Assembly: GCF_000787575.1 (NCBI RefSeq)
Contig: NW_012236514.1
Location: 558,001-622,000, forward strand
Source of the DNA: Acytostelium subglobosum LB1
Lineage: Eukaryota > Evosea > Eumycetozoa > Acytosteliales > Acytosteliaceae
DNA length: 64,000 nt
Reading direction: 5' to 3'
Each line of letters opens with the position of its first letter. Positions within the stretch are counted from its first letter, which is position 1. The position numbers and the translations under genes were made by a program. Below are positions 1-11,449 of the stretch, in pieces. Below the pieces are notes generated by a model that was given only the letters and a program-made list of their open reading frames with translations, was not told the origin of the DNA and ran no database searches.

Positions 1-1147
1 TGAATCGATCACACAATGTACAACAATCGATGAGTTCATCAACAAGATCAACATCAACAACATTCAATCAGATGATGTTAACATCAATGATGATGAACTG
101 ATGTCAATGATCGTTCGCCACAGCCAACACATTCATCAAGTACCATATGATGAGAGTGATGCTACTACATTACAGCTTAGAGCATGTGAGTATAATATCA
201 ATGCTGACAAGTTGAAAGACATCAAGAAACAGATTGAATCATGCTTCAAACTCATTAAGCCTGGTCACTATACTCCTGGAGAGTACGAAGGACACATCAT
301 TTCTTTTGATAACAATCCATTATCATTGTTCTCACTGGAGACTCAGAAGTGGACAACAATCAAACTCGATGGTGAATTCAATACTCAACTCAGTACGGCG
401 CTCGGTTCGGTAGTCTATGCCCGTGGCAATGTCTATGTGTTTGGCGGTGCCTACGAAGAGGACGATGAAGGAGTTGAAACATGGACAAAGACATACTGTC
501 GATTCTCCCTGGCCGAGAAACGAATCCACCATAATCCAATGACTGCGATGGAGGGTGCGTTTTTGTTTGCAACCTGCTACGACGGCGGAAAGTACATCTA
601 CATCGTTGGTGGATGTGATGTGAAAGAAAAGAATCTGGACACCGTATACCGCTTCGACATTGACACAGGACAGTTTGAGGCGTTTGGAAAGATTCCTTTT
701 GCGACATCTAATGCCTCCGCTCACTTCCACAAGGACAGCAACTCAATCATCATCGTTAGTGAGGACAAACAGGTCTCATCGTTCAGTGTGATCACACAGG
801 CCACCAATGTTCTCTTTGAATATAGTAACTTTGCGGGCAACTGCAACTGTCAAATTAAAAGCAGTTGCTTCGATGGCCAAGACAACCTCTACCTTCTGTT
901 CATTTATGACTGCACATTCATTCGATACACAATGTCCACCAAAGAGATCGTCAGTCTCAAAAAATGTCCATATACAATAGGTGTCCTGTTTTCCCTAATC
1001 TATGATGATTCATTTGGCATCATGCTCATTGCTGGACGAGCCCAGAACTATCAATACTCCACACAACATGATCGATGGACATTGCTTAACGATGATGATC
1101 CTAATGATTATCGTTCAGAACTGGGGGCGTGCTTGATACGTGATTGA
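1..1147 (+). CDS. B-box/kelch protein, 5' end cut by window
   Basis: C-terminal part of a dictyostelid B-box/kelch protein. The reading frame is open from base 2, upstream of the first internal Met at 101, and matches the neighbouring copy residue for residue (…ESITQCTTIDEFINKI…), so the true start lies outside the window. Visible are an Asn-rich linker, a conserved segment around CFKLIKP, and kelch-like blades with paired hydrophobic strands and glycines (VYVFGG, YIYIVGG). The protein ends LGACLIRD like its neighbour. Kelch propellers bind proteins and often act as adaptors; the partner is unknown. It is the first of three tandem copies and the only one with no visible damage. Certain as a family member, function unknown. 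Confidence 0.85.
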   Translation, partial: ESITQCTTIDEFINKININNIQSDDVNINDDELMSMIVRHSQHIHQVPYDESDATTLQLRACEYNINADKLKDIKKQIESCFKLIKPGHYTPGEYEGHIISFDNNPLSLFSLETQKWTTIKLDGEFNTQLSTALGSVVYARGNVYVFGGAYEEDDEGVETWTKTYCRFSLAEKRIHHNPMTAMEGAFLFATCYDGGKYIYIVGGCDVKEKNLDTVYRFDIDTGQFEAFGKIPFATSNASAHFHKDSNSIIIVSEDKQVSSFSVITQATNVLFEYSNFAGNCNCQIKSSCFDGQDNLYLLFIYDCTFIRYTMSTKEIVSLKKCPYTIGVLFSLIYDDSFGIMLIAGRAQNYQYSTQHDRWTLLNDDDPNDYRSELGACLIRD

Positions 1148-1252
1148 TTGATTGGTCAAATAGTGTGGTGATAATAAACCTTTCCAGCATTGTGTTTCAA
1201 TCATAATCATAAGGGAGAGTTATAATACATACATATATTTATAGACTTACTA

Positions 1253-2902
1253 ATGGATAATAACAATAATGTAGTTGATTCAATGGAAACATCAACAATA
1301 TCGACTACATGTCAAGATCACAACAGGAGGTCAGAGTTCATATGTTTCGATTGCAGCATGTTGGTGTGTCCTGTCTGCATTGGTCGACATCATAAAGGGC
1401 ATAGTGTGGACCAAATAGATAGTATTAAACTGAGTATTGAAGAGAGGAATAAGGATAGGCAAGCGTTATGGTGTACTCCAAGGCTGGATCATCTGTGGAA
1501 GACACTTCAACTGTGTACCAAATCATATCAGTCATTGCAACAGACACATTCAGAGATAACATCACACTTTGAACAACTGATCAAGTTGATCATCGCTCAA
1601 GAGCACAGAGTCAAGACACCAATCAATGTTCAAATGTCACACATTCAATCAACAATCAACAACATCATCAATGAGATCAATCAAATCAACCATATCATCG
1701 ACCTCCAACATCCAACAGACAACAATAATATTAGTGAGGCTGATAATATCAATCAAGATGATTCAACACAATTGATTGAATCGATCACACAATGCACAAC
1801 AATCGATGAGTTCATCAACAAGATCAACAACAACAACAACAATCAATCAGATGATGTCAATATCAATGATGATGAACTGATGTCAATGATCGTTCGTCAC
1901 AATCAACATACTCATCAAGTACCCTTTGATGAGAATGATGCTATTACATTGCGACTCAAAGCATGTGATTACAAGATCAATGACAAAAAGTTGAAAGACA
2001 TCAAGAGACAGATTGAATCATGCTTCAAACTCATTAGACCTGTTCAACAACATCCTGCAGGCGAGTATGATCGACATATCTTGTCAGTAGATTATGATGG
2101 ATTCTCAATGCTCTCACTGGAGACGTCCAAGTGGAAATCAATCAGACTCGATAGTAGTCCATTCATTTCATCGTACCGATATCTAACATACTCAGTTGTC
2201 TATTACAGTGGCAACGTCTATGTGTTTGGAAGTGGACCCAATATATACACTCGATACTCGCTTTCTGAGAGACGGATGTTCACCTAGCCAATGACAGAGG
2301 TCAAAGCTGTTTCAGAGATGTCAGCCTGCTTCGATGGTAACATTTACATCTACATCATCGGTGGACTAGATGAGAATAGAGATGAACTGAACACTGTGTA
2401 CCGATTCGACACTTACTCGGAACATTTTGAGGAACTTGCAGCGATTCAACTGGGATACGTGTCCAATGTCTCAACATTCTTCCACAATGGCAGCAACTCA
2501 ATCATCATTATTAATGATATGGGCGATGCCCTATCATACGATGTGGTCACACAGGACACTTGTAGTCTCTTTTCTTTTAATGAGTACATTGGAGAGGTCA
2601 ACACCTCTCATATCAGTTGCTACGATGGCCACGATAACATCTACATTATGGCCAATGAAGACGGCAGATTTGTTAAATTCTCAATGATACTCAAGCAGTT
2701 CACCAAACTCACTGGCAGTCCCTTTGAAGCAAAAGAAGATATATATCGTCTGATCTATGACCAATCATTTGGCATCACGCTCATCGCTGGAAAGGGACAA
2801 AACTATAGATACTCCACTCAACGCAATGATTGGACTTTGCTCAATGACAATGATCCTGTCGGTCTCCGTAAACTTTTGGGAGCATGTTTAATACGTGATT
2901 GA
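1253..2902 (+). pseudogene. B-box/kelch gene with in-frame stop
   Basis: Second tandem copy. It begins with a B-box zinc finger (about residues 19-60, with CQDHNR, CFDCSMLVCPVC and HHKGH supplying the Cys/His ligands), then a helical/coiled region, an Asn/Asp-rich linker and kelch-like blades. A single TAG at 2285-2287 interrupts the frame between two blades; the same frame continues to 2902 and aligns with copy 1 on both sides of the stop. Either the gene is a young pseudogene (or yields a truncated B-box protein of 344 residues) or the stop is a sequence error. The rest of the frame shows no decay, which favours a recent event. Confidence 0.75.
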
Positions 2903-2934
2903 TTGATTGATTTATTAATAAAGGGCAGTGTCAA

Positions 2935-3141
2935 TGACCACTATGAACAGTCCACCAAAGAGATCACCCAACTCGATTATTTATACAACAAGGAATTAAG
3001 CTTCCAAGGATCTATGATCAATCATTTGGTATCATGATCATTGCTGGACTAGAATATAGCTGCCAATATTCCATACAACTTGGTCAATGGGAAGAGCTCC
3101 CTGATGATCTCGTCGACCTACTGATCTGGGCGCATGATTAA
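2935..3141 (+). pseudogene. remnant of a third kelch copy
   Basis: A short decayed fragment matching the last ~65 residues of the two upstream copies. One frame reads STKEITQL (compare copy 1, STKEIVSL); the frame then shifts and reads IYDQSFGIMIIAGLEY followed by QYS, QW and a stop at 3139-3141, matching the C-terminal blade of copy 2 (IYDQSFGITLIAGKGQ). No B-box or upstream blades remain. It shows the array once held at least three units. Confidence 0.75.
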
Positions 3142-3468
3142 TTCGTGATTGATCGATCGATAAAGACAGTGAACTACATCCTCTTTCAAATAAGTATAAT
3201 ATAGATAGCTGTCGAATTCTACAATTAGGTTGTGTAATGTCTTTAGCATTCATGTTGGAATAGTCAAAGGGCAATGGCCTTAAGTTGTTGGGGCTGAGGT
3301 TGGAGGCCCATGTGAAGTGTCTGATCATTTTTCTCGTGAACAGTGATCAAATCATTCGTCAAAAAATGCTTAGGCCAGGGTCCGAATTTTGCAGGTGTCA
3401 AATAAAAAAATAGACACTCTGTACAGATAATCAATATTTTAATTATCTATTATTTGAATCAATCAAAT
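3142..3468. other. intergenic, promoter of secreted-protein gene
   Basis: About 330 bases without a supported gene. The last 60 bases are A/T-rich and run directly into the start codon at 3469, as expected for a dictyostelid promoter/5' UTR. A 16-base string, caaatcattcgtcaaa, at about 3349 recurs near 11352; its meaning is unknown. Confidence 0.4.
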
Positions 3469-5208
3469 ATGAATATAAGAATAATATTTTTATTTTTATC
3501 ATTATACTATTATGTTTCCATTGTCAACTCAGAGACTGTTTACTTCAATGTCACCAAGGATTGTTCAATTTATCATCAATGTGACTTCTCGGATGCAGCC
3601 AACTGGGTTGGCGGTGTTGCCCCGACAAGGGATTTTGATGTAGTGATCGATTACTCTACCTCCGGCCAACTGACCAAGCAATACTTATTTATTAATGTCA
3701 GTATCAATGTTGGCAACTTCCTCCTCAAAGGTCCCAATGTACAATTGTCCATTATCAACAACAAGGTATGGTTCAACACCAACAACATGACAGTACACGA
3801 TGGTGAGATAGATGGCAGGAACAATCAAAATGGAATCAAGGTTAATGGAGAGAAGATCATTTTCTCTGGTCACTCGATCTACAACTCTGACACCTTCATA
3901 TTTCAAACGGCCGCTGCCAATATCTATGTTGGACCTCAAGTTCAAATGATTCTAACTGGAAGCAGTGTCTTCTTGGTCCTACCCAGTGATCAACCCCAGA
4001 ATGATGTTGTTGAGTTCCATTCAGCACCGACCATCCTCAACGACTCCTACATCTTCTCTTTCCACTCTACTCACTACTTTGCTGGTATCAATGGATTGGG
4101 TCAAATGTCATCTATCGTAGGAAGAACAACTATCCTATATGGAAACTGTACAATTGGTAGAGTATTGTTTGGGAACCTTACACTTGTTGACTCATCATCA
4201 TTAACAGTGACCAACTTTATTGAATCTACAAGTCATGGTTTCTTGAGAATCAATAATGGAAGTCTAATTTTGACCAGAGGATCAAAAGAGAAACCAAGAA
4301 CCATTTTGGATATAACAACCATTATTAACCCGGCTGGATCACTCATTGTCAAGGATTATCATGGACCTCTTATGACCTTCAACAATATTCAATCGAAAGG
4401 TCATGTGTCCCTCATCAATGTTACCTCTATGAACTTTGGATCATCATCATTCTCCTCTTTGCTATTGGGTGGTCCCTCAAACATTACCTTCAACCAAGTC
4501 TCAATTGGATCAGTCTTCTACCATGATCCCAATGGAGATAATGATTTAGTCTATCTCTACTTTGATTCCTCAAATACTCTGATGGCAACTAAATTGTTCA
4601 ATGTGATGGTCAATGTTCGACCTGCTGCCACCCTAGTCCTCACCAATACTTTACAGTTCAAAGGCCTAGGTGGATTTAATGTGATGGGACATCTGATTAC
4701 TAAATCAAATCTCGATCTGGCCCCTGGAATGTCAATCAATATCCTCAATGACAATGCCATTTTCTCAACTATTGGCTCGGGTGTGTTTGGTGATATCAAC
4801 CTAACAAAGGGTACCTTTGCCCCTGTGAAATCCCAAGTAATAGGCACAATCAATCAACTGGGTGGCACTGTATCAATTACCAATATGAATGGACCAAACC
4901 TCTATGTGCATGGCACTTTCAACTCCTCATCTGGTTCACTGGTCGAGTTTATCGATCCTCTTACACCAGTGGAGTATTCATATCCTTACCTAGTCCTAGA
5001 TGGTGCATCATCCATTCAATCAAAGTTGATCGTCAGGTTTGTAAATGCCATTCCAGTTGCTGTAGCACCCTATTGCCTTGTAGGAACCATCAACAATGAA
5101 ATCATTGGTGGCCAGTTCTCCAATGTTGATTTTTCGTGGACCCAAGGTAACGTCAGTGGAGTCTCTGTGTCCACCACCCCCATAGCTATATCTATATCGT
5201 TCAAATAA
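3469..5208 (+). CDS. secreted/surface β-strand-rich protein
   Basis: Single-exon 579-residue protein. I start it at the ATG at 3469 because the longer frame upstream begins only with TTG. Residues 1-20 form a typical signal peptide (IIFLFLSLYYYVSIVNS) followed by mature ETVYFNV. The rest is a long run of short β-strand-like segments with many NxS/T sites and few charged residues, suggesting a glycosylated extracellular solenoid or sheet-rich protein. There is no C-terminal TM helix; the hydrophobic tail could be secreted or GPI-linked but no clear ω-site is visible. No enzyme motif was recognised. It likely belongs to a dictyostelid family of secreted proteins opening with a CxxxxxCDF…ANWVGG motif. 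Confidence 0.8.
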   Translation: MNIRIIFLFLSLYYYVSIVNSETVYFNVTKDCSIYHQCDFSDAANWVGGVAPTRDFDVVIDYSTSGQLTKQYLFINVSINVGNFLLKGPNVQLSIINNKVWFNTNNMTVHDGEIDGRNNQNGIKVNGEKIIFSGHSIYNSDTFIFQTAAANIYVGPQVQMILTGSSVFLVLPSDQPQNDVVEFHSAPTILNDSYIFSFHSTHYFAGINGLGQMSSIVGRTTILYGNCTIGRVLFGNLTLVDSSSLTVTNFIESTSHGFLRINNGSLILTRGSKEKPRTILDITTIINPAGSLIVKDYHGPLMTFNNIQSKGHVSLINVTSMNFGSSSFSSLLLGGPSNITFNQVSIGSVFYHDPNGDNDLVYLYFDSSNTLMATKLFNVMVNVRPAATLVLTNTLQFKGLGGFNVMGHLITKSNLDLAPGMSINILNDNAIFSTIGSGVFGDINLTKGTFAPVKSQVIGTINQLGGTVSITNMNGPNLYVHGTFNSSSGSLVEFIDPLTPVEYSYPYLVLDGASSIQSKLIVRFVNAIPVAVAPYCLVGTINNEIIGGQFSNVDFSWTQGNVSGVSVSTTPIAISISFK

Positions 5209-5479
5209 ACACATACAACTTATGTGTAATATCCCTTTTGAAGGTGATCATCCAACTATAATTGGGTCGTTTTGGTCCTATCAATGATTGAATGATTGAT
5301 TGGGTATGATGTTTGGACACTGGTTGGTATTGGAATAGTTCCACTGATCACTCACTTGTCATGGAAGGGCAATAAATAAAGTAATAATAAATGTACAACT
5401 GTTTGATTGGATATATGATCTAAATGTGTATTCGAGTATTATGATTATGTGATTGGTGTAATGTAATGTATTCCTTTTT

Positions 5480-7091
5480 TTACAACTTGAGCAATGAAGA
5501 CACTTCCTCGCAGGTTGGAACGTTGGTGAGGTCGCCGCGGACAACAAGGGTTGGCTTGGACGAGAGGATTCTCTGGGCCACTCTCTTGACGTCGTCAGAG
5601 GTCAGCTTGGACACCTCGGCGACGTACTCCTCGGGGGTGAGCACCTTGCCGCCATAGAGAGCCTGCTTGCCGACAAACTCGAGGGCGCAGGTGCGCTGCT
5701 CGGCGGAAGCAAGGAACTGTGACTTGGCCAACTGCTTGGCGCGCTCCAGCTCCTGGCCGGTGGCGCGGGCAGCTCCAACGAGCTCTCCAGCAATCTGACG
5801 GATGACGGTGGCGACGTCTCCGCTCTGTGCAACGCTGTACACTCCAAAGAGGCCAGAGTCGGCGTAGTTGAGCGAGAAAGCCTCGGCCTTCTCGACGTTG
5901 CCGTTGCTCTTCTCGAGCAAGCTGTATAATCTGCTGGCTCTGCCGGCGCCTGGGGCGGTGGCTGGGAGCACAGAGGCCGAGCCGAGCAGGGCCTGCAAGA
6001 CGGCGGCGGCGGCGACGTCCTTGACGGACGAGGCGGCGCTGACACCCTCGAATGCCAGGATGACGTGGCTGTCGCCAGTTTGGTAGGTCAACGATTCACC
6101 TCCAATGTATTTGGCTTGTTCGCGTGGGATGCTGACGTTGCTGCTGTTGTTGCTGTTGCTGTTGTTGCGTCCAAACTTGATCTGTGAAGCCTCCTCGACC
6201 AATTCCTTGTGCTGCAGGCCAACTCCGACCAAGACCATGTTGTGTGGGGCGTAGACCTGGTTGGCGTACGACTGAACCTGCTCGGTAGTGAGGTTCTCGA
6301 GGTTGCTGGCTGGGGCGACCAATGGACGGCCGAGAGTTCTGCCGCGGAAGGCGCTGCGATGGAGGTCCTCAAAGAGGGTGGTCTGCTCGCAGTGGGCCAG
6401 CGACTCGGACTCGCCGACGGTCCACTCGGTGTTGTCGCGCACCTCGTGGAATGGCAGAGTGGGGTCGGACAGCTCGGCCAGAGTCTGGAGCATCTGCAAA
6501 GAGAATGGTGGGAGCACCTGGGTCGAGACCAAGAGGTTGTCGCGGCTGGCCTGGGCAAAGGCGGTGGAGCCCATCAGCTCAATCTCGCGCTGCACCTCCA
6601 AATAGATCTTGCTGGAGTTGCTCTGGAACACCAGGTTCTTGAGCAGCTGGTTGACACCGGCTGTCTGCTGAGTCTCGAATCTGCTGCCAGTGTTGACCAT
6701 GAGGCCGAGTGAAACAGCATGTCCGGAGTAGCCACCCGAGAGTGACACAACCTTCAATCCATTTGCAAGAGTAGAGAGCTCTGCGACTCTCTTTGTCTCT
6801 TGGAATGCACTAGATGAGTACTATATCATTGTAATAATAATATATATATTGAGTGAGTCATTCGTGTTCATTCATTTATCTGTTGTCTCTATCTTGACAT
6901 TCATTCAATCAATCAATCAATCGATCAATCATTCAATCTGTTTGTTGATGTCGATGTAGTTGCTGTCGCTGTGTTGTTGATGCTAATACAATGTTTGGTT
7001 GATTGATCGATTGATGTTGATGTTGACGATGTTGATGATAACCTACATGTCTAATCAGACTCGATGATTTAATTGATAGTCTTGTGAACAT
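5480..7091 (-). CDS. complex III core protein 2-like (QCR2), M16 fold
   Basis: Two exons: 7047-7091 and 5480-6820, joined in phase 0 (461 residues). Exon 1 encodes MFTRLSIKSSSLIRH and exon 2 continues YSSSAFQETKRVAEL, a classic mitochondrial presequence followed by the M16 peptidase-like fold (LANGLKVVSL…GLMVNTGSRFET). Where active processing peptidases carry HxxEH this protein has GVNQLLKN, so the metal site is gone. That is typical of the QCR2 core subunit of ubiquinol-cytochrome c reductase in the inner membrane, which supports the complex structurally. Length and the C-terminal half (LAKSQFLASAEQRT…) fit. The exon 2 splice site (ATATAG before TAC) was chosen on phase. Divergently transcribed from the UDG-like gene. 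Confidence 0.88.
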
Positions 7092-7585
7092 GGTTTGATC
7101 GATCTGTCAAGTATATAGGGTCCCAAGCAAGTTCTGAACAACACAACAAAAGGGTAGTTGTAGTGAGAATATCTGTGTAGTTGTATCAAATGAATGAATG
7201 AATATGCAAGAGTGTTTGTTTGTTTGTGTTTGTTTGTTGTTTGGAAGTGCACAGAAGGTACTCTTTGTCGGTGAGAGAGAATAAGTGAGCGAGACCCAGG
7301 GTTGAGTGAGTTGCGCGCAATGTGTGTGAGTTGATCATCAAAAACTATTGTCACACCAAAAAAAAAATTAAAAGGAGTGAGCGAATCTATCGCACTCTCA
7401 CACTTTGCCCAACAACGAAGTTCTGACTTTGTTAATTTTGTGGAAAGTCCCCTAACTTCAATTTATCAAAGATAATATCTTTCAGTTGTGTTTGGATACA
7501 GTCAATCAATTACATTACCATCTTGTTGTTATAATCAATCAAACACAACTATAACAACATATACTTAATTAATATTCGAATAAAT
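7092..7585. other. divergent promoter region QCR2 / UDG-like
   Basis: About 490 bases between two divergent starts. It holds TGAATGAATG and TTTGTTTG simple repeats, a poly-A run near 7360 and an imperfect inverted repeat (GAGTGAGCGA … TCGCACTCTC, about 7374-7402). No coding frame is supported. Confidence 0.4.
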
Positions 7586-10084
7586 ATGTCTAATAATACT
7601 TATAAAATAGAGAATGCAAAGACAGGAAGATCATCATGCAAGGGTAGATCTTGTAAGAGCACAATAGAGAAGGGTGCAATGAGGATTGGAAAGATATATC
7701 CTTCGGCAAGGTTCGAAGATGATGGTGTGGCAACAGACTATTTCCATCCACAATGTCTGTTTGACTCACAACTACGTGCGAGAAAGTCAACAAAGAAGGT
7801 CGAGTCATTAGAGGACTTGGATGGATTTGATGATCTGAGTAGTCAGGATCAGAAAGAGATAAAGAAGATGTTGAATGGTGAGTATATACCAGCAGCATCA
7901 GGGTCATAATTTGTTGAACCATGATGGTACTGACACGCACAAAAATACACATAAACAGAACATCTTGACTCGATCGCCAACAAAGGATCAAAGAAGAAGA
8001 AGAAGACAAACACCGCGGATGATGTCAATATAATCAAGAGCAAGAAGAAGAGTGACAATCAGATGAGATTTGATTCTTTCCTTGATAGTGATGATGAGAA
8101 TGCCATGGTCAAGAAGACAACATCACCAGCCAAGTCTGGTAATGGACATGCCAAGTCACAACAACAACAACATCAACAGCAAGACGCCAAGCATGCCTTA
8201 TCAACGAGATGGAGCAAGTCATTCTCAACAGACTTCCTTCAGAAAGTATGTAAAGTCTATCACTCATTCATTCAATCAATCACCTACTTACACACTCAAT
8301 CAATTACTCAGTTTGGATTGGACACATTCTTGGGCACAAAGAGGAACCACAATCATCTACCTGCGAACGATCAGGTCTTCACTGCGTTCAACTCGATACC
8401 ATCACCAAAGGACGTGAGAGTGGTGGTATTGGGCCAGCAACCAATGGCAAAAAAGGAACATGCCAGTGGATTTGCTTACTGTGATCGTGCCGCAGTGTCG
8501 TGGAACTTGGACAAGTGTAAGGTCAGCACAAGGAACCTCATCAAGTCTGCGATGATATCCAAGGAGTACATATCAAAGATCGACGATTTGGAGACAATCC
8601 AAGAGGTGCTCAAGGAGGTCGACCTCCCCGGTGACTCGCCTCGCGATTGGTTCAAGGCCACCGCCTCCCAGGGTGTCCTGTGGCTCAACACCTCGCTCAC
8701 CGTCACAGAGGACCGTGAGGATGACAGGAAGCCACATGAGACCATCTGGACGCCCTTCATCGAGGAGGCTCTCAGAGTGATCTTCAACGCCAAGATCAAT
8801 GAGTCCGAGGGAGACATCAGCGGTATCGTCTTTGTGATGTTTGGCAAGCACTTTGCTGGTGTCAAGCCCATCATTGAGAAGGTGCACGCAGAGGTGATGG
8901 GTGTGGTGCCCATCGAGTATGTTGAAGGCGGAAGCCCAGTGTTGGAAGCCTTCCACAATGTAAATTATTTCGCGACGATCAATCAGATGCTAGAGAAGGT
9001 TGGATCCGCAAAGGTCGATTGGTTCCCATCGTCACCAGCAAAGGATGACTATGAAGACGAGGATGATGAGGAGGAAGAGGACGAGCAGCATCACCATGGA
9101 TCAACGTCAACGTCAACGACCACTTCAACGTCCAAGACCTCCAACAATGGTAACAGCACATTCACAAGCAAGTACAAGTTGGACTTCCTTGAGGACGATG
9201 AGGACACACCAAATGCTGAGCCAGTCGACATGGACGCTGTGCAGCAAGCCGACATTGACATGACGGGACCCCTGGCAAAGTTGGTGCAAGAGGACGGAAC
9301 GGTCATCGAGCTGAAGGATGGCGAGGACGTCACACTTGGAAGACAGTCACTGCAGATCAGAGACCTGCTGGTAAGCAGGAAGCAAGCCTCCATCGTAGCC
9401 AACAAGAAGAACGGCAAGGTTGTAGTGGAGCTGACGCCATTGGGCACCAACCAGATGCATATCTCCAAGCAGGATGAGGAGAATGTACCACTGGCTCCAT
9501 TCATCGTGCACACCTTGCAGCATGGAGATGTGTTCCTGTTGTGTTCGTTGAAGTATCCCTTCAGGGTTGAGATCCCATCGGCAGCAGTGCAGTCGCCCAA
9601 GACCGTCGCAGCCGCTACATCCAAGCCAAAGCCCAAGGTCCAGGCTCCAAAGAAGGAGCCAGAAGAGTCCAAGTTTGACTTCTTGGACGTGAGGGGAGGT
9701 AGCGACGGTGAAGCTGAAGCCAAACCCACAAAGAAGAAGGCTGCCACACCAGCTAAGAAGGAGAAGGAAGAGGACGACAATGAGAAGGTTACAAACAAGA
9801 AGAGGAAGGCAACACAGCAGGACAGACCCAAACGCAAGAGAACCACCAAGAAGAAGGATGATGACTTTGTTGTTGACACTGGATACTCTGACGATGATAT
9901 CATCGAAGAAGACAACTCTGACGAGGATTGGAAGCCATCAGGAGGTGAAGAGGACGACGATGATGACTACGACCTTCCACAGACACGCTCATCAGCCAAG
10001 CCAGATTGCATGTATTGGGACAAATGCTACAGGACCAACTCTGATCACTTGCGCGACTATAGACATCCAACAAGCAAGAAGTAA
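7586..10084 (+). CDS. zf-PARP + UDG-like + FHA + PBZ protein
   Basis: Three exons (7586-7877, 7959-8245, 8312-10084), 783 residues, phases consistent. Residues ~10-60 are a PARP-type zinc finger (SCKGRSCKSTIEKG … YFHPQC), which in this family recognises DNA breaks. A basic low-complexity linker leads to a family-1 uracil-DNA glycosylase-like domain (~188-430). There VVVLGQQPM replaces the family's GQDPYH and EGGSPVLEAF replaces HPSPLS, so the catalytic Asp and His are absent, while WLNTSLTV keeps the Asn. An acidic linker is followed by a forkhead-associated domain (~524-620, TLGRQSLQ … LVSRKQASI) that binds phospho-Thr, then KKK/acidic tracts and a C-terminal poly(ADP-ribose)-binding zinc finger (CMYWDKCYRTNSDH…HP, ~759-780). 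Probably a nuclear DNA-damage scaffold with a dead glycosylase. Confidence 0.88.
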
Positions 10085-10165
10085 ACTTTGATTGATCGTT
10101 CAATCATTCTAGATCAGCTTAACCTGATTGATCGTCTTTATTCCCAACTTTGATTGATCAATCAC

Positions 10166-11259
10166 TTACACCTTCCAGCCAGAGTGGATGGCGCAGACGC
10201 CAAATGTTAGGTTCTTGTAGGTGACCTGCTTGAAGCCGGCACGTCTGATCTTATCGGCAAACTCGTCTTGTTTGGGGAACTTGCGGATACTCTCCACAAG
10301 GTACTGATAGCTGTCACGATCGCCTGCTATCAGCTGACCCATCACGGGGATGACGTTGAAGCTGTACTTCTCGTACATAAAGTGCAGCAGAGGGTTGGGC
10401 ACATGGCTGAACTCTAGACACATGAAGCGACCGCCCTTCTTGAGCACGCGGTACGCCTCTGTCAAGACGTTGTCGATGTTTGTACAGTTACGAATGCCAA
10501 ATGAGATTGTGTAGCAGTTGAACGTCTCGTCCTTGAATGGGAGATGCTCAGAGTTGCCTTGAACAAAGTCGATCGATGGGTCTGTATGTATGTGTTTGTA
10601 CTGTCAGTTGCCTGTTGTCGGGTCTTTCAATGTTGAACATACCTGAGAGATCTGAGTAGCCGAGTTTAACACTTCTCTTCTTTCCTTCGTCCAACATTGA
10701 TTGATTGATATCATAGACGATCGCTGAGGATGATGGTGATGCGCCAGTTGGTGCACTTCCCGAGCTTGGTCTTGGCAAGTAGTATGGTGAGGACTTGATC
10801 TTGTCGAGGAATCTGAATGATATATCACCTAATGAATGAATGAGCGCATCGTAATGTTAGTATCATGAGTACAGTCCTACTCAATGATTACCCAAGCAGA
10901 CACTTACCCGTTCCTCCAGCAACATCTAGTAGATGTGAACCGGGTGTTGGGTTCAGAGTGTTCATGAACTCGTCCTTCCAGAGTCTGTGCACGCCCAAAC
11001 TCATTGCGTCGTTCATTATATCGTAGCTTGAGGCGACAGAGTCGAACACCTCCTTGACCATGCTCTCCTTTTGTTCAGTGTTCACTGTACGGAAGCCAAA
11101 GTGTGTTGTAGACTCGCTGTTGCTGCTTGGTCCTGTTGATGATGTTGATGTCGCATCATTTGTATTATTATTTGTTGTTGTGCCGTAGTATAGTCTAGAT
11201 GAGAGTGATGACACACCTCTAGTCAATAGACTAGCTGATTGTCTTAATGATGCCAACAT
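10166..11259 (-). CDS. coq5: 2-methoxy-6-polyprenyl-1,4-benzoquinol methylase COQ5
   Basis: Three exons (10908-11259, 10643-10828, 10166-10581), 317 residues, phases consistent. The N-terminus [15 protein letters not shown] is a mitochondrial presequence, followed by a Thr/Ser/Asn-rich stretch not found in most orthologues. Then comes the UbiE/COQ5 core: [15 protein letters not shown], the SAM-binding [10 protein letters not shown] spanning the first intron, QGNSEHLPF and [20 protein letters not shown], with the family ending [13 protein letters not shown]. It performs the C-methylation step of ubiquinone synthesis in the matrix as part of the CoQ synthome. Introns 1 and 2 are 79 and 61 bases. 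Convergent with the UDG-like gene, whose stop is about 80 bases away. Confidence 0.95.
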
Positions 11260-11449
11260 CTTATTATAAGTATATTTATGTATTTGATTGATTGGTTGAG
11301 TGCACAATCGTCTGATTATTTCGGGGTTTGAACCTGGGAGTGATCTTGATGACAACCAAATCATTCGTCAAAGTGCCTGCCTGATCACAATCAATCAATC
11401 AATCAATCAAAGTTAAAGAACAAAGGACAAACAATCAACAACTTTATTA

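Noticed and set aside
5480-6820. Active mitochondrial processing peptidase
   Set aside because: The HxxEH zinc motif is replaced by QLLKN, so a QCR2-type structural role fits better.
6899-7030. TCAA/TGAT repeats resembling a short repeat array
   Set aside because: Degenerate tetranucleotides without unique spacers, and the same tracts fill introns everywhere; not CRISPR.
11315-11345. tRNA T-arm-like string (ggggtttgaacctggg)
   Set aside because: No 5-bp T-stem, acceptor stem or anticodon arm can be paired around it on either strand.
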